NCBI RefSeq assembly: GCF_000276665.1
Contig: NW_004955473.1
Coordinates: forward strand, 250,545 to 314,544
Direction of reading: 5' to 3'
Length of the DNA: 64,000 bases
Source of the DNA: Chinchilla lanigera
Taxonomy: Eukaryota > Chordata > Mammalia > Rodentia > Chinchillidae
In this document: positions 11,149 through 21,514 of the stretch, piece by piece
How positions within the stretch are numbered: position 1 is the stretch's first letter
Layout of the letters: each line of letters begins with the position of its first letter
Program-made: the position numbers and the translations under genes
Notes under the pieces: model-generated
What the model was told of the DNA's origin: nothing
The model's database searches: none
The model's input: only the letters and a program-made list of their open reading frames with translations

Positions 11149-11450
11149 GTGAGTCTCCCTGTTTGGCTCTCCTCCAAATCCTATTGGAGCTTGTCCTGCG
11201 AGGGTCTTTCCCCCACTTAATTACAGATCGCCCACGCGCCGGAGTCCAACCCTTTGAGCCTACGGTGATTTCCTCCAGCAAGCAGAGCTCCTCTCACCTT
11301 GAGTCCTGGAAGTTCTCTGCTTTATGTCTGCGATGAGAACTAAGACTGCATGAGCGGGGCTCTGGTCTGTATCACTCGGGGCTGGCTCCTTCAAGGAGCA
11401 GCCAGAAGCCCCTGAAGTGAAATAAAGTGGCTTCCTGGGTGCTTCTTTTT
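11149..11450. other. Unique sequence downstream of candidate exon
   Basis: No repeats seen. A minus-strand donor-like CTCACCTTG occurs near 11295 without a matching acceptor that I can place. Confidence 0.35.
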
Positions 11451-11539
11451 TATCTTTTTTTGTGGGGGTTACTGGTAATTGCACTCAAGACCTCATGCTT
11501 GCCAGGCAGGCGCTATGCCCCTGAGCTAAATTCCCAGCC
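11451..11539 (-). repeat. ID SINE
   Basis: The minus strand reads GGGCTGGGAATTTAGCTCAG, then GCCTGGCAAGCATGAGG and an A-rich end. Similar CTTCTTT(T/C)TT sequence flanks it as a probable target duplication, so it is moderately young. Confidence 0.9.
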
Positions 11540-13109
11540 CTTCTTTCTTAATTTCTTACTTTCTCCGTCAGATTTTGACAAAAGATTTCTATATGCAGTG
11601 TGCACGTGTGTGCTGTGTATGCTATGGCAGGAGAATGTGCATAGGGCTCTTGTTCATTCTCTTTTGTCTGGAGAAGCAGAAATGGGTGTCTCTTCCTAGC
11701 AGTGTTAGAGAGCCGCAGTGGGGGCCCCTCATGCATGTCTGCTTCCAGCTTGCTCAGAATGTCTTTTCCTTACGGTGTGGTTGGAGGGAACCACTAAGTT
11801 CTATCACCGCCTCGGACTACCTCCCACTCCCCACGTGGTGCCCACAAAGACCGTGTGCTCAGTTGATGTTTGGTGACATTGTACATATTCTTAGCAGATC
11901 GGGAAGGTTGAGGCTGTTTGTGACTCAGGGTGCTCGCGTTTCGGTTTGACAAAGATCAAGGTTTCTTTTCGCCCACAGTCCTGCTTTTTGATAACCTGGC
12001 AACAGGCAAACTCAGTCACTGCCTTGGTGGGCTCTACCTCAGCATTTGAAAGCGTGCATCGGGGGTTGGGCCTCAGAGAACTCGGGTTTGCTTTGAGATC
12101 CTGCTGCAAAATGGATCGCGCGCGTGGGTTATGGGTTCAGGCTCCTCTCAACCCTAGGAAGAGACTGTTGCCTAGGAGTGTAGGGGAGCCTGTTTAGAGA
12201 GCAAATGTGTTAATTATGAATGGTTCTTATCTTGTCATTAAAGCAGATCTGGTAGCCCTTGGATAGCTGTTAGTTCCATGCTACTGTACTGGCTGGGCGG
12301 TTATGAAACTATATCTCTTTCTAAAATGACCCATCACGTATACCAACCTCCTCTGCACCCATTAGCCCGATTGCTTTGACTTGATGGTCCAGACTTGGGC
12401 TGCTCGGGTACAGGATTTCATTTCTGTCTGCAGCTTCAGGCAGAGCCTATGCAGAGAGATCCGGTTTGAGTACCACCCCCACCGCACACCCCTACCCCCA
12501 CCCCCGTGCCCAGCTGCATAGACACCACCCTCCCTCCTGCTGGAAGCTAGCTATCTATCTAGTTCCTGTTCTGCTTCTGTTCCCTGCTCTGGCAAGCTTT
12601 GCTAAGGGCCACACTGCAAGTTGGGAGTTCCTGATAAGATCCTGGGGCATGACTTGCAGGCATTCTTGCATATTAATAGGAGTTTCAGGAGGCCTAAAGC
12701 CCCCCTGGATGGAGGCCACTGCGTTGGGATGAGACCTCCCAGGGTAGATAGTTTTCAAGTGATTCTCCATAGAAGACACTGGCTGGGTGGGGCAGGGGGA
12801 GGGATGCTCAGCACCGTGTGAGTGGAGACAGTACAGTCGATCTGGGGGCGTTCTGGGGCACTGGGAAACCCTGCCCCCACTTACTCAATCATTCTTTCCT
12901 GGTGCGTGAAGTTCCCACAGTGTCTTCAGGTAGCTTAAAGTCTGCACAGAAGACTGAAAGCCTTTACCCAGTGTTTCTGAACCTTCAGTCGGCTTCCCTT
13001 TGATTTAAATATCTCAGAAACAGAGAATGAACCCTATGTCCCATTGACACAAAAACAGAAATTTGGAAATCAAATCCAGACACTGCTCACTGATTAACTT
13101 TTAAAAGTT
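11540..13109. other. Repeat-poor unique sequence
   Basis: No repeats recognised over about 1.6 kb. A C-rich segment at 12476-12511 has several runs of three to five C. A short CpG cluster, ATCGCGCGCGTGGG, is at about 12114. Frames on both strands overlap and lack domains. Confidence 0.4.
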
Positions 13110-13270
13110 GAGCATTTTATATTGAGCCTTAGTGCTAGTGCTCAGCCCTCATATGATAATTAGGTACAATTATATCCCCATTTTCTAGATAAGCAAACTG
13201 AGGCTCAGACACATTAATCTTGAAGTAGAGGCACTGGAATTAAAATAGAGACCAGCATAGAGCATAGAGT
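13110..13270 (+). repeat. MIR SINE fragment
   Basis: The core CCCCATTTTCTAGATAAG followed by AAACTGAGGCTCAGA is the MIR central region in forward orientation. Confidence 0.8.
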
Positions 13271-13349
13271 TTTGAAGTCAAGCTGTAGAAATATTTATTG
13301 TTTTATAGACAAATGTGAAAAATTAAATCATGTTTCTTTTTTTTCCATT

Positions 13350-13488
13350 TTCATTATTTTTTATTTTTTGGAGACACTGTCTTGCTCTATAGTCCAGGCT
13401 GACCTAGAATTCACTGTCATGCCCCAGGCCCCCCACACACACCGCACCCCAGTTCTGGGACCACAGGTGTGCGCCACCGGGCCTGGCG
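13350..13488 (-). repeat. Diverged B1-type SINE
   Basis: The plus strand shows TTTTTTGGAGACACTGTCTT, CCAGGCTGACC and CACAGGTGTGCGCCACC, the reversed B1 order. The middle is altered to a CA/CC-rich stretch. Confidence 0.75.
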
Positions 13489-14465
13489 TGGCATGTTGCT
13501 CTTGTGCATGTTGTCTGGAGGGAATCTGGAGGGGATCTAGGCCCTCCCTGGGACAGCAGCTTTGTAGCTCAGAGGTGAGGTGCGGGAGAAGGCGCTAGCG
13601 GCACGCAGAAAGCAAGGGAAGCCGGGGGAGAGGACAGCAACAGCCAGAGAGACTTGCTCAAGGCCACGCAGCCATCAAGGCCAGAGCCAAGCTCAGGCAG
13701 ACGCTTGTCCCCATCGCTGCTCCCTTTAGCTGCTGGCAAAGCGGAGCTCTCTGCAACCTCCACGCTCCAAGGTGCTCCACCCCTTCCTCCTCTGTCCCCC
13801 TGGTTGCCGGTTGTCACTTTACAGTCTGGTGGGAGTTGTTTCCCAGGTAGCAACTACAGGATTGACAATGAGAGGGGCGTGTGCTGAGTAGTAACCCGTA
13901 GCTGGCTGAGTGAGTTCGGGGATAAACAGACAACTCTGGGGCTTGCGGCAGCCAGTCGTCCCGGGGAACCTTGCGCCAAAGGTTCCCACAGGCTTTCAGA
14001 AACTCAGTGCTGGCTGCGAGAATGAGGTTCCAGAGCGGTGGCTGGCATTTGACACAGGCTGTCCCTCTCCAGAACGGTAAGGTTTGTCTATCTCAGCTCT
14101 CCGCCTCGTTCCTTTCTCTTCCGTGGGGCCTGCAGGCCTTCGTGCTCTCATGGCCCCCCGTGGCATCGCATCTTCCATTGGCTCTCGATGTGTGCACAAT
14201 AAAATCATCTTTCTGGAAAGAATGTCGCAGTGGCTTGTATGCTCTATTTTAGGCCTCCATTTCAGAAATCAGGAGTCTTAAGACAAAGGAACACATTTGT
14301 AATTGAAAAGCTCAAATGTCCGCCAGCAAGTGGGTGGGTTAATAAAAAGATACCGGGAGAAGGCACCCTTCCGGCACCCCTGAAGTCATCCTTCTGGCTC
14401 GGAGTGTCAACATTCTCACTTGGAAAGCAGCATGTATAGCTGGGAAAGTCTCACCGACCCTGATA
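13489..14465. other. Unique sequence, locally GC-rich
   Basis: 13490-14100 has several CpGs but is not a convincing CpG island. A donor-like site AACG followed by GTAAGG occurs at about 14075, with no clear upstream partner. No gene is called. Confidence 0.35.
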
Positions 14466-14715
14466 CGGTTGGGTGGAAAGGGCATGGGCTCTGGAGCCAG
14501 ACTGTCTGGGGTCACATTCCAGTTTTGTTACTGCCTAGCGCTAAGATTTTATACAAGTTACTACATGCTTGGTGCCTCAGTTTCCTGGTTCTATAAAGCA
14601 GGATACTTACAAGAGCTCACTCACCCACGCTTACAGGGAGGAATTTAGAGAGCTGGGCCATATGCAGTCACTTAGCGAGTGCCTGACAGGATGGGTGGCT
14701 CTTAGGGAATTAGTA
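14466..14715 (-). repeat. MIR SINE, antisense
   Basis: GGGCTCTGGAGCCAGACTG, a TTACTGCCTAGC-like part and GTGCCTCAGTTTCC are the reversed MIR landmarks in order. Confidence 0.85.
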
Positions 14716-14850
14716 TCTAGTCTTGCCGTATTCTCAAGTCCCTGGACTACGTAGGTCACTTTGGGGAAACTCAGCACGATTCAAACTGTGAAGCTTGTGC
14801 TGTGTGCCCAGCCTTGAGCTGCGGGCACTGTGGGAAGCACAGCAGAAATT

Positions 14851-14866
14851 CCCCTAGGGGGAGCTG
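14851..14866 (+). promoter_or_regulatory. CTCF-like motif (weak)
   Basis: CCCCTAGGGGGAGCTG resembles the CTCF core CCASYAGGKGGCRS at most positions. The base after the G run is A where the motif prefers C, so binding is doubtful. Confidence 0.25.
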
Positions 14867-14949
14867 TTCTGGAGCAGCCTCCTTGGCAGGATGTCTTCAG
14901 CTTCCTCTCAGGAGCCTCATCTGGAAGCTATGTGCAGAGGGCCAGGCTC

Positions 14950-15140
14950 TCTCTTGCACAGAAGAGCAAGAAGTTTAAACTGGGTTCTGCAATCAGGCTG
15001 GCGTATGTTGAGTCCTTCTCTTTGCCTCTTCACTGTGGTGTGACCTTGGGCAAGGCACACAACCTCCTCATGCCTTGCTTTCCTCACCTGGAAAATGGGC
15101 ATCATAATTACATCTTTATACATGTACCCAATCACTTATG
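14950..15140 (-). repeat. MIR SINE, antisense
   Basis: TGTGACCTTGGGCAAGGCAC followed by TTTCCTCACCTGGAAAATGG is the reversed MIR core. Confidence 0.85.
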
Positions 15141-15514
15141 TACTAAATGCATAAGATTTATAAGTATTGCTTTATACAGTCATCTCTTTTAATCACATAG
15201 AAAAAGGGGGTTATAAAAATACATTTACCTTTAAATATTACACTTACCAATGTTATTTCTTTATTTCTTCATGCGCATTCAAATTACTGTCTAATGTCCT
15301 TTTGTCTAAAGTGAAATCCTGAGGGATTCGTTTTACCATTTCTCACAGTGTGGAGCCCCTAGCAACAAACACTGTCACTTTTTACCCGGAAATATTTCAT
15401 TTCTCTTTCATTTTGAGACAATTGTTTTACCAGAGCGAATTCTTGGTTGACTTTTTTTTCTTTTCAGTACTTTGAATATGTCTTCCCCCTGTCTTCTGAC
15501 AGGTGTGTCTGTGT

Positions 15515-15602
15515 ATTTTTTTTCCCTGTGGTCAAGGAATTGAACCAAGGGCCTTCTGCAAACTAGAAGAGGGCTCCTCCATGAGCCGCACCCCAGGCCC
15601 GT
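15515..15602 (-). repeat. ID-like SINE within L1
   Basis: GGTCAAGGAATTGAACCAAG and CATGAGCCGCACCCCAGGCC are the reversed ID-type B-box and start regions. Old copy. Confidence 0.65.
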
Positions 15603-16068
15603 GGTTTCTGATGAGAAGTTAACTGTTAATCTTGTTGAGGACCCCTCGTGTGTAAGGGTCACTTCAGTGTCTCTTCTTAGGAGATTCTCTTTGCCTTTGG
15701 CTTTCAACAATTTGATTATATTGTTCTGGGAGTGGATCTTGTTGAGTTTATCTTATATGGAGTTGGTCGAGCTTCTTGGATGTGTAAGTTAATATTTTTA
15801 ACTAAACTTGTGGAAAAATTGGCTATTATTTAAATATTCCTTCTACTTTTTTCTCTCTCTCCTCTAAGATACCCAATAAGTATATATTGATATGCTAGAT
15901 GAGTCCCACAGATCTCTGGGGGAATCATCATTTCTCTGCCTTTTTTCTTTATTTCTCACACTGGATAATAGCAATAGCATCAAGTTTGCCCAGTCTGCCT
16001 TTTGCCTGTTTAAATCTGCCGTTAAACCTCTCCAGTAAATATTTCAGTTATATTTTCAACTCCAGACT

Positions 16069-16210
16069 GTTTTTTGAGACAGGGTCTTGCTGTGTAGTTC
16101 AGGCTGGCCTTGAGCTCACTATGTAGTCCAGGCTGGCCTCAGACTAGCAGTTCCCCAGCTTTAGCCTTCCTAGTGCTGGGATTGCAGGTGCGCACCACCA
16201 CACCCAGCTA
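16069..16210 (-). repeat. B1-type SINE within L1
   Basis: TTTTTTGAGACAGGGTCTTG, duplicated CAGGCTGGCC, GCTGGGATTGCAGG and CACCACACCCAGC. Typical reversed B1 with the internal duplication. Confidence 0.9.
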
Positions 16211-16740
16211 GATTTATATTTTTAAATAACTTCTGTTTATATTCTCTATTTATTGTGATACCATTCTCATACTTTCCTGTAGATCTTAGCCATAATTTTA
16301 TTTAACTTTCTGAACATATTTGAAATACCTGATTTATATCTACCTAAAATGATCAATGAGAAGGCTTCTTGGGGCAGTTTCTATTAATTGGGTTTTTCCC
16401 TGTGTGTAGGCTATTTCTTTGCAAATCTCAAAATTTTTGTTGAACACTGGACATTTTTAATATTATATGTGGTAATGCTGAAAATCAGATTCTCTTTCCT
16501 CTCCAGGGTTTGCTGGTGTTGTCACTTGTTGTAATGGTATTTGTTTGTTTGGTGACATTCTGTTTGAACTTCTCCCAGAGGTGGTTGATCCTAGCTCACA
16601 GCTTCAGTTTACAAAGTATAACTCCCCCTACTGTTTGTTTTGGCTGCCCCACAGCTCTTTTGATGAAATTTGAGGCCAGTCTTTGGAGGCAGTTATAAAT
16701 ATCAAGTTTGTCTTGATGCTTTTTAGATGTCAGCTCAGCA

Positions 16741-17295
16741 ATCTCTATTCATATAACTCATAAATCAAAAGGCCAATCAACACTCACTATCTAGAAGGAG
16801 AAAATATTAGAAATTTATTTGGTTTAAAAGATCTCCTGCTACTCTTCCAAAAGGCTTGAAAAGTTCCCCTAAGGAGAATAAGCCACAACCCAGGAGAACT
16901 GAAATTCACATTTCTAGATGCTTCTAGAATTCTTCCATTCCCAAACTTCTCCACATTTGAGGTTTGAGGACCAATTCCTGGAAACTAGAGTTGTCACAGT
17001 TCTGGAGTGTGGCCAGGCAGGGGTGCCTGAGTGAAGGAAGCTCTGCCTGCACAGCAAAGAGGGCAACCTTCATGGCTGTCCATTGGTAAGCAGGGCCCGG
17101 GGCAGAAGGACCGGACAAGTAGGCTGAAGAATATGCAAGAAGGTCTTCAGTCCTGCACAGGGGTAGGAGGAGGGAGAGGAAGTGGGAATGCAAAACAGGC
17201 AATGAGACAAAGAGTGCTCCTAAGTTGGGTGCCCCCTGGCAGCCTAGAGCAAGAAGCAGCTTGCTTTTTCTCATGCCATATTTTCACCAAGCACT
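16741..17295. other. Unique non-coding sequence
   Basis: Nothing recognised. Frames on both strands at 16924-17333 overlap and lack support. Confidence 0.4.
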
Positions 17296-17463
17296 TTTTA
17301 TTTTTGTTTTTAAGTAGTAAAAGTGCAACCTAGGGCCTTGCATATGGTAGGCAACTGCTCTACCACTGAGCTGCACCCCCAGGTTTTGGACACAGGGTGT
17401 CACTAAGTTGTCTTGTCTGGTTTTGAACTTGTGATCCTCCTGCCTCAGCCACCAAGTAGCTTT
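17296..17463 (-). repeat. B1-dID composite SINE, antisense
   Basis: The plus strand has CTCTACCACTGAGCTGCACC (reversed ID-like part) followed by GAACTTGTGATCCTCCTGCC (reversed B1 part). This is the order expected for a reversed B1-dID dimer. Confidence 0.75.
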
Positions 17464-17480
17464 TAATATTATTATTTGTG

Positions 17481-17559
17481 GGGCTTGGGATGTAGCTCAG
17501 CAGCACAGCTCTTGCCTGGCAAGCGTGAGGTCCTGATTTTGATTCCCGTTACCCCCCTC
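17481..17559 (+). repeat. ID SINE with target duplication
   Basis: GGGCTTGGGATGTAGCTCAG start and TTTTGATTCCCG B box. AATATTATTATTTGTG (17465-17480) and AATATTGTTATTTGTG (17560-17575) flank it, a 16-bp duplication with one mismatch. Confidence 0.92.
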
Positions 17560-17599
17560 AATATTGTTATTTGTGTTTTGGAAATGTACCTCAGCTGTC

Positions 17600-18130
17600 A
17601 ACCTTACACATTCATTTCATAGGTATTTATCAGCTCTCAAGGCATTGGGGATAGTGAGATGAGTAAGACAGAACCATTCCCCCATGGCTATGGGGGAAAC
17701 TCATGTATAGAGTATGATATTATAACGAGAGCAAGACTGTGACTGAGGGACAGCCAGGGAGCTGGAGCCCCAAGGAGGGCCCTCACTTTAGCCTGGAGCA
17801 GGGGCCGGAAGTAGGATTGTGCGTGGTCTGTGGCAAGTGGTAATTACTGACCTGAATCCTGCACAAATTTGTCAATTGCTGTTGGCAGGAGGAGCGTGTG
17901 AGGGTGCGTACATCCTAGAGAAAAGGAGCAGTGAATGCAGATAAAAGCCTGGGAGTTTCTGGTATGTGCTAGCGCATTCAAAAGTGGAAAGAGCACTTTG
18001 GAAGGTGGACATAAGGCACATAGAGGGGTTCACAAGGAAATGAGATGAGAAAGCTAAGTAAGTTCAGATTACAAAACTCCCTGCACGTTGTAAGGTGGCA
18101 TCTGTGCTTTATCTTAGAGCTCATGAGGGA
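17600..18130 (-). repeat. Old LINE/L2-like repeat (tentative)
   Basis: TTTATCAGCTCTCAAGGCAT, GGGGATAGTGAGATGAGTAA and CAGAACCATTCCCCCATGG match the order of the reversed 3' region of an L2-type repeat. The following purine-rich sequence resembles its continuation. Family assignment is by memory. Confidence 0.5.
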
Positions 18131-18184
18131 GGGAGGCTTTCATAGGGGAATGACCTGCATGGCGCAGGAAGGTGGTTGAGAGTG

Positions 18185-18735
18185 CAGCGTGAAATCCTGT
18201 CACCTGTGACAACATGGATGGACCTGGAGGACATTACATGATGTGCCATAAGCCAGGTGCGGAAAGACAAGCACAGCATGATTTCACTTATATGGAATAG
18301 AGAAAGCTGTTCACACCAAGTTGAGAGTAAAATGGCGGCTAGCAGAGACTAGAAGGGGTGAGGAAAGTTTGGTCCGCGGTGGCATTAAGTTCTAGTTGGC
18401 TAGGAGTAAGTTCCGGTGTGCCATTGCTCAGCAAGGGGAGTACATCAAGATGACACACTATGCATTTTAAAAAGCTAGAAGAAGGAGTTTGTAATGTTTT
18501 CACCATAAAGACATGAGAAGTGTTCATAGATATGACGTAGATGCACAGGTGGTCACCACCTACTATGTGCATGAATCAAAACATCACACTGGGGCAGGGA
18601 TGTAGCTCAGTGGTAGGGCACTTCTGTGGCGTGCTCAAGGCCCTGGATTCCAACCCGGCACCACATAAAGGTCACACTGTAGCTCGTAAATATGTGCGAA
18701 CATTGTGTCAACCAAAATAAAATTTAAGAAAAGGA
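18185..18735 (+). repeat. L1 3' UTR remnant, sense, with ID insertion
   Basis: ACAACATGGATGGACCTGG, ATAAGCCAGGTGCGGAAAGA, ATTTCACTTATATGGAATAG and a terminal CAACCAAAATAAAATTTAA are the forward L1 3' UTR in order. An ID-like SINE interrupts it. Confidence 0.8.
18592..18667 (+). repeat. ID-like SINE within L1
   Basis: GGGGCAGGGATGTAGCTCAG start, GGCCCTGGATTCCAACCC B-box region, then GCACCACATAAA. Flanking (A/G)TCACAC may be the remains of a target duplication. Confidence 0.85.
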
Positions 18736-18767
18736 GTGTAGAATCCATTTGCTAGTGATGTTCAGTA

Positions 18768-18920
18768 TGTAGTCCCTATATACCATTAGCAGTGCTGTCA
18801 TCGGGAACTTATTAAAAGTGCAAATTCTTGGTGCCCAGCTCAGACCTACTGAAGCAGAAACCAGAGATGGCACCCAGTCATCTGTGTCTTAAACTCTTCA
18901 TGTGATTCTGATGCCTTCTA
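18768..18920. repeat. MER5A-type hAT (Charlie) MITE
   Basis: AAAAGTGCAAATTCTTGG, CAGACCTACTGAAGCAGAAA and ATGTGATTCTGATGCC follow the MER5A order. This is an old non-autonomous mammalian DNA transposon. Confidence 0.75.
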
Positions 18921-18924
18921 GCCA

Positions 18925-19115
18925 AACTACATAGGTTACAATCCTAGCCCTCCCCTAGATAACCTGGGGCAAGTTCTCTCTGAGCCTCAGTTTTCCCCAC
19001 TGTAAAATGGGAATTTTAAAGTTGTTATGAGGATTAAATAAATTAAGGTATATGAAGTGCTTAGAAAAATACCCAGTCTACAGTAAGCTCTCAGTAAATA
19101 TGAACGTTACCCTTA
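18925..19115 (-). repeat. MIR SINE, antisense
   Basis: TAACCTGGGGCAAGTTCTCT, GCCTCAGTTTTCCCCA, GTTATGAGGATTAAATAA and a GTAAGCTCTCAGTAAATA end are reversed MIR landmarks. Confidence 0.9.
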
Positions 19116-19237
19116 CTCATATTCCTCTGGAGGGTAAACATTTTTATGTAGTTGGCGGACCCTGGTTTAGTGTCATGTCTCTGCCCTCCTTCCCTCTCTC
19201 CTTATTTTCTCCAATTAAAAAAAATATCTACTAGATA

Positions 19238-19566
19238 CAGTGGTACCTCGGTTCACAAATGCATTTGTCTGTGAATAATTTGGTTTGCAAACAGAACCAT
19301 TTGGCAGAATGTTGTTTTTCTTTGCAAACTGTGCATCAGGGGATGAACACGACTGTGGCCGTCTTTTCCAGAATCCTGTAGTGCCTCAGTTTGCAAACTT
19401 ATTTCTTTCCACGATTTTGGTCACCAACTAATTGGACGAGAGCTGAATTAAACTTCCTCATAAGATCAACACTGAACCTAAACACTGAATTTGATTCAGT
19501 TCTTGTCCAATTGGTTTGTGACCAGAATCATGGAAAGAATTACATTCGTGACCCAAGGTGCCACTG
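19238..19566. mobile_element. TA-flanked miniature DNA transposon with internal hairpin
   Basis: It starts CAGTGGTACCTCGG and ends CCAAGGTGCCACTG, imperfect terminal inverted repeats, with TA on each side (19236-19237 and 19567-19568). Inside, about 46 bp at 19403-19448 is the reverse complement of about 19493-19539 with roughly 85% match by eye. There is no transposase frame. TA duplication suggests the Tc1/mariner/pogo superfamily. The exact family is unknown to me. Confidence 0.75.
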
Positions 19567-19654
19567 TATCTATTACAAGCTAAGAGGCTGCTTAAGGAGG
19601 TTTCACTTGGAAAGAAGTAGCATCATAATGAGAATTCAGGTCCACTGATTTTGT

Positions 19655-19745
19655 AGAAGAAATGGAGCTCAGGGTGTGGCTTTGGGCAAGTCCCCTTCCC
19701 ACATCTTATCCTCACTGTGTTCATTTGTGGTGTGAGGATGTTGCA
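19655..19745 (-). repeat. MIR fragment, antisense (probable)
   Basis: GGCTTTGGGCAAGTCCCC and TTCATTTGTGGTGTGAGGAT resemble the reversed MIR core. Partial copy next to a B1. Confidence 0.5.
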
Positions 19746-19756
19746 GCAGATGATTT

Positions 19757-19898
19757 TGCTTTGAGACAAGGTCCCATTATGTAGTGCAGGCTGGCACCAC
19801 TCATTATGGACCCCAGCCTGGCCTCAAACTCACAACAGTCCTCCTGCCTCAGCCTCCCAAATGCTGGGATTACAGGTGTGCAACACCATGATGGGCAG
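19757..19898 (-). repeat. B1-type SINE
   Basis: TTGAGACAAGGTCCCATTAT, CTCAAACTCACAACAGTCC, CTGCCTCAGCCTCCC and GGGATTACAGGTGTGC mark a reversed B1. The duplicated segment is diverged. Confidence 0.9.
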
Positions 19899-19959
19899 GA
19901 AAGAGAATTTCTGAGGAATCTGATGGTCAATAATTCTGCTTACCTCTAAGTGAGCCAGA

Positions 19960-20180
19960 TGCAGCAAACATTTATGGAGTACTATTCTCATAACTGTCAC
20001 AGAATCTCACAAGTCTGCAAAATAGGTATTATTACTATACCCAGATTTAAAATAAGAATGTGGAAGCTGAGAGAAGGTATGCTTGATCCAAACAGCCCAG
20101 CACCCAAGTGGAAAGGTTGGGATTTAGCCAGGTCTGGATGGTTCTGGTGCCCACGTCTCTTCTTCCAGGTCACCGTGCCT
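19960..20180 (+). repeat. MIR SINE
   Basis: AACATTTATGGAGTACTATT, GTATTATTACTATACCCAGA and a GGTTGGGATTTAGCCAGGTC end follow the MIR order. The core is diverged. Confidence 0.75.
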
Positions 20181-20779
20181 CCTGTGACACCGATGGGTTC
20201 CTTCAGAGAGATAAATTGGCTTGTTTGGGGCAGAGGAAGGACTAGGTCCAGATTTTCTGACTCCAGGGCCACTGTTTGGTCTACAAATCATGGCCTGCAA
20301 TACTGAAGGTGAACAGAGTACTAAGTGCTGGACAGATGAATGGCCTGCCTTTTACTACAGGCCCCAACAATCTCCGGTTAACAGACAACATACAGCCCCG
20401 GAATGAGCAGCCATGTGGCACCAAGGTTGGCAGGCCCTTGCAGGAGTCCCTTTGCAACACCTGGAGAAGTCCAAGAGGGCGCGGGGTGGGGTGGACTTGC
20501 TTCCCTAGGGTTGGATCAGGGGCAATTTGAAGGTGTTAGGGAAAGTGACATCCTGACATTCTTTTCAAACAAATAGATGGATCACGTTGAGGATCTCCCC
20601 ACTTGGTGATCTTTAAAACTGGGATGTGCACATTGGGGTGCAGAAAGAAAATAGTAGAATTTCCTTTTCTATTGCCTGCTTATCTTGTCCTTTTAAACTT
20701 CTATATTCTGGATATACTTTATCATGTGAAACACACGGACATAAAGCAGACCCAGGAGTACCTGCTTCTACTTTATAAT
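20181..20779. other. Unique non-coding sequence
   Basis: No repeat or exon recognised. Confidence 0.4.
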
Positions 20780-20920
20780 CATAAATGCATGTTTAATTTA
20801 TAAATAATTTTATAAATTATATACAAATATAATTTGTATATAATTTTATAAATTTCTATACAAATATACAAATTTTATAAATTATATACAAATATACTTT
20901 TGTATACTCTATACACTGTC
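20780..20920. repeat. AT-rich tract with perfect palindrome
   Basis: AATTATATACAAAT at 20815-20828 is followed after 3 bp by its exact reverse complement at 20832-20845. Related TTTTATAAATTATATACAAA units recur near 20808 and 20873. It could be a decayed AT minisatellite. Confidence 0.8.
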
Positions 20921-21365
20921 CACAATTATTATATTAGTATCTAATACATTGATGTGATTTGTAAACGATAAATATATGCAAACATAAAATGATAAATATA
21001 TTAACTTATAAATGCATATACATTTGGTCATATACTTAAAAACATTTTTCTAAACAGGGATGTGAGACAGATACCACGGAGGCCTGCCGGTGCATTGGTA
21101 GGGCAGAAATCTCATCTTCTTTTGACTGTAATAGCTGTGAATGTAGCTGACAAATTAGTGAAAAAAAGTTAGTTAGGGTTGCTGAGTTAGTGAAAACAGC
21201 TAGTCTGTGGTCCTGTAGTAGGGGGTCCATCAAAGCAGTTTTGGTTCATCCACACAAAGCAATATTATCTCATGATTTAAAGTGATGTTGGAGAAAAGCA
21301 TTTGGAATGACACGGAGAGGTGGTCTTATATTATAATTGTAAAGAACAATAGTTTATAATGTATT
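20921..21365. other. AT-rich unique sequence
   Basis: AT-rich flank continuing to about 21050, then ordinary sequence. No feature recognised. Confidence 0.4.
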
Positions 21366-21514
21366 TTTTTATTTTGTCTTTTTGAGACAAGGTCTCCATA
21401 TGCAGCTCACTTGAGTTCACTTTGTAGCCCAGGCTGGTCTCAAACTCGCAAAGATCCCCCTGCCTCAGCCTCCCGAGTGCTGAGGTTACAGGTGTGCACT
21501 ACCACGCCCAGCCA
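21366..21514 (-). repeat. B1-type SINE with internal duplication
   Basis: TTTTTATTTTGTCTTTTTGA, GAGTTCACTTTGTAGCCCAG, CTGCCTCAGCCTCCCGAG and CACTACCACGCCCAGC. Reversed and fairly young. Confidence 0.92.

Larger units (their letters stand above)
15280..16740 (-). repeat. L1M-class LINE remnant, antisense, with SINE insertions
   Basis: Long AT-rich sequence with motifs of the reversed old L1, such as GTCTTCTGACAG, TCTGATGAGAAG, GTCGAGCTTCTTGGATG and TTGAACACTGGACATTTTTA. It is interrupted by an ID-like SINE (15515-15602) and a B1 (16069-16210). All frames are broken. Confidence 0.65.

Noticed and set aside
10751..11281. 176-codon minus-strand open frame, the longest in the window
   Set aside because: Nearly a third of it is the 54-bp minisatellite, which lacks stops by chance in this frame. 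It also runs antisense through the better supported candidate exon.
13490..14100. Possible CpG-island promoter and first exon ending at AACG/GTAAGG
   Set aside because: CpG density is too uneven and the donor has no start or upstream signal that I can defend.
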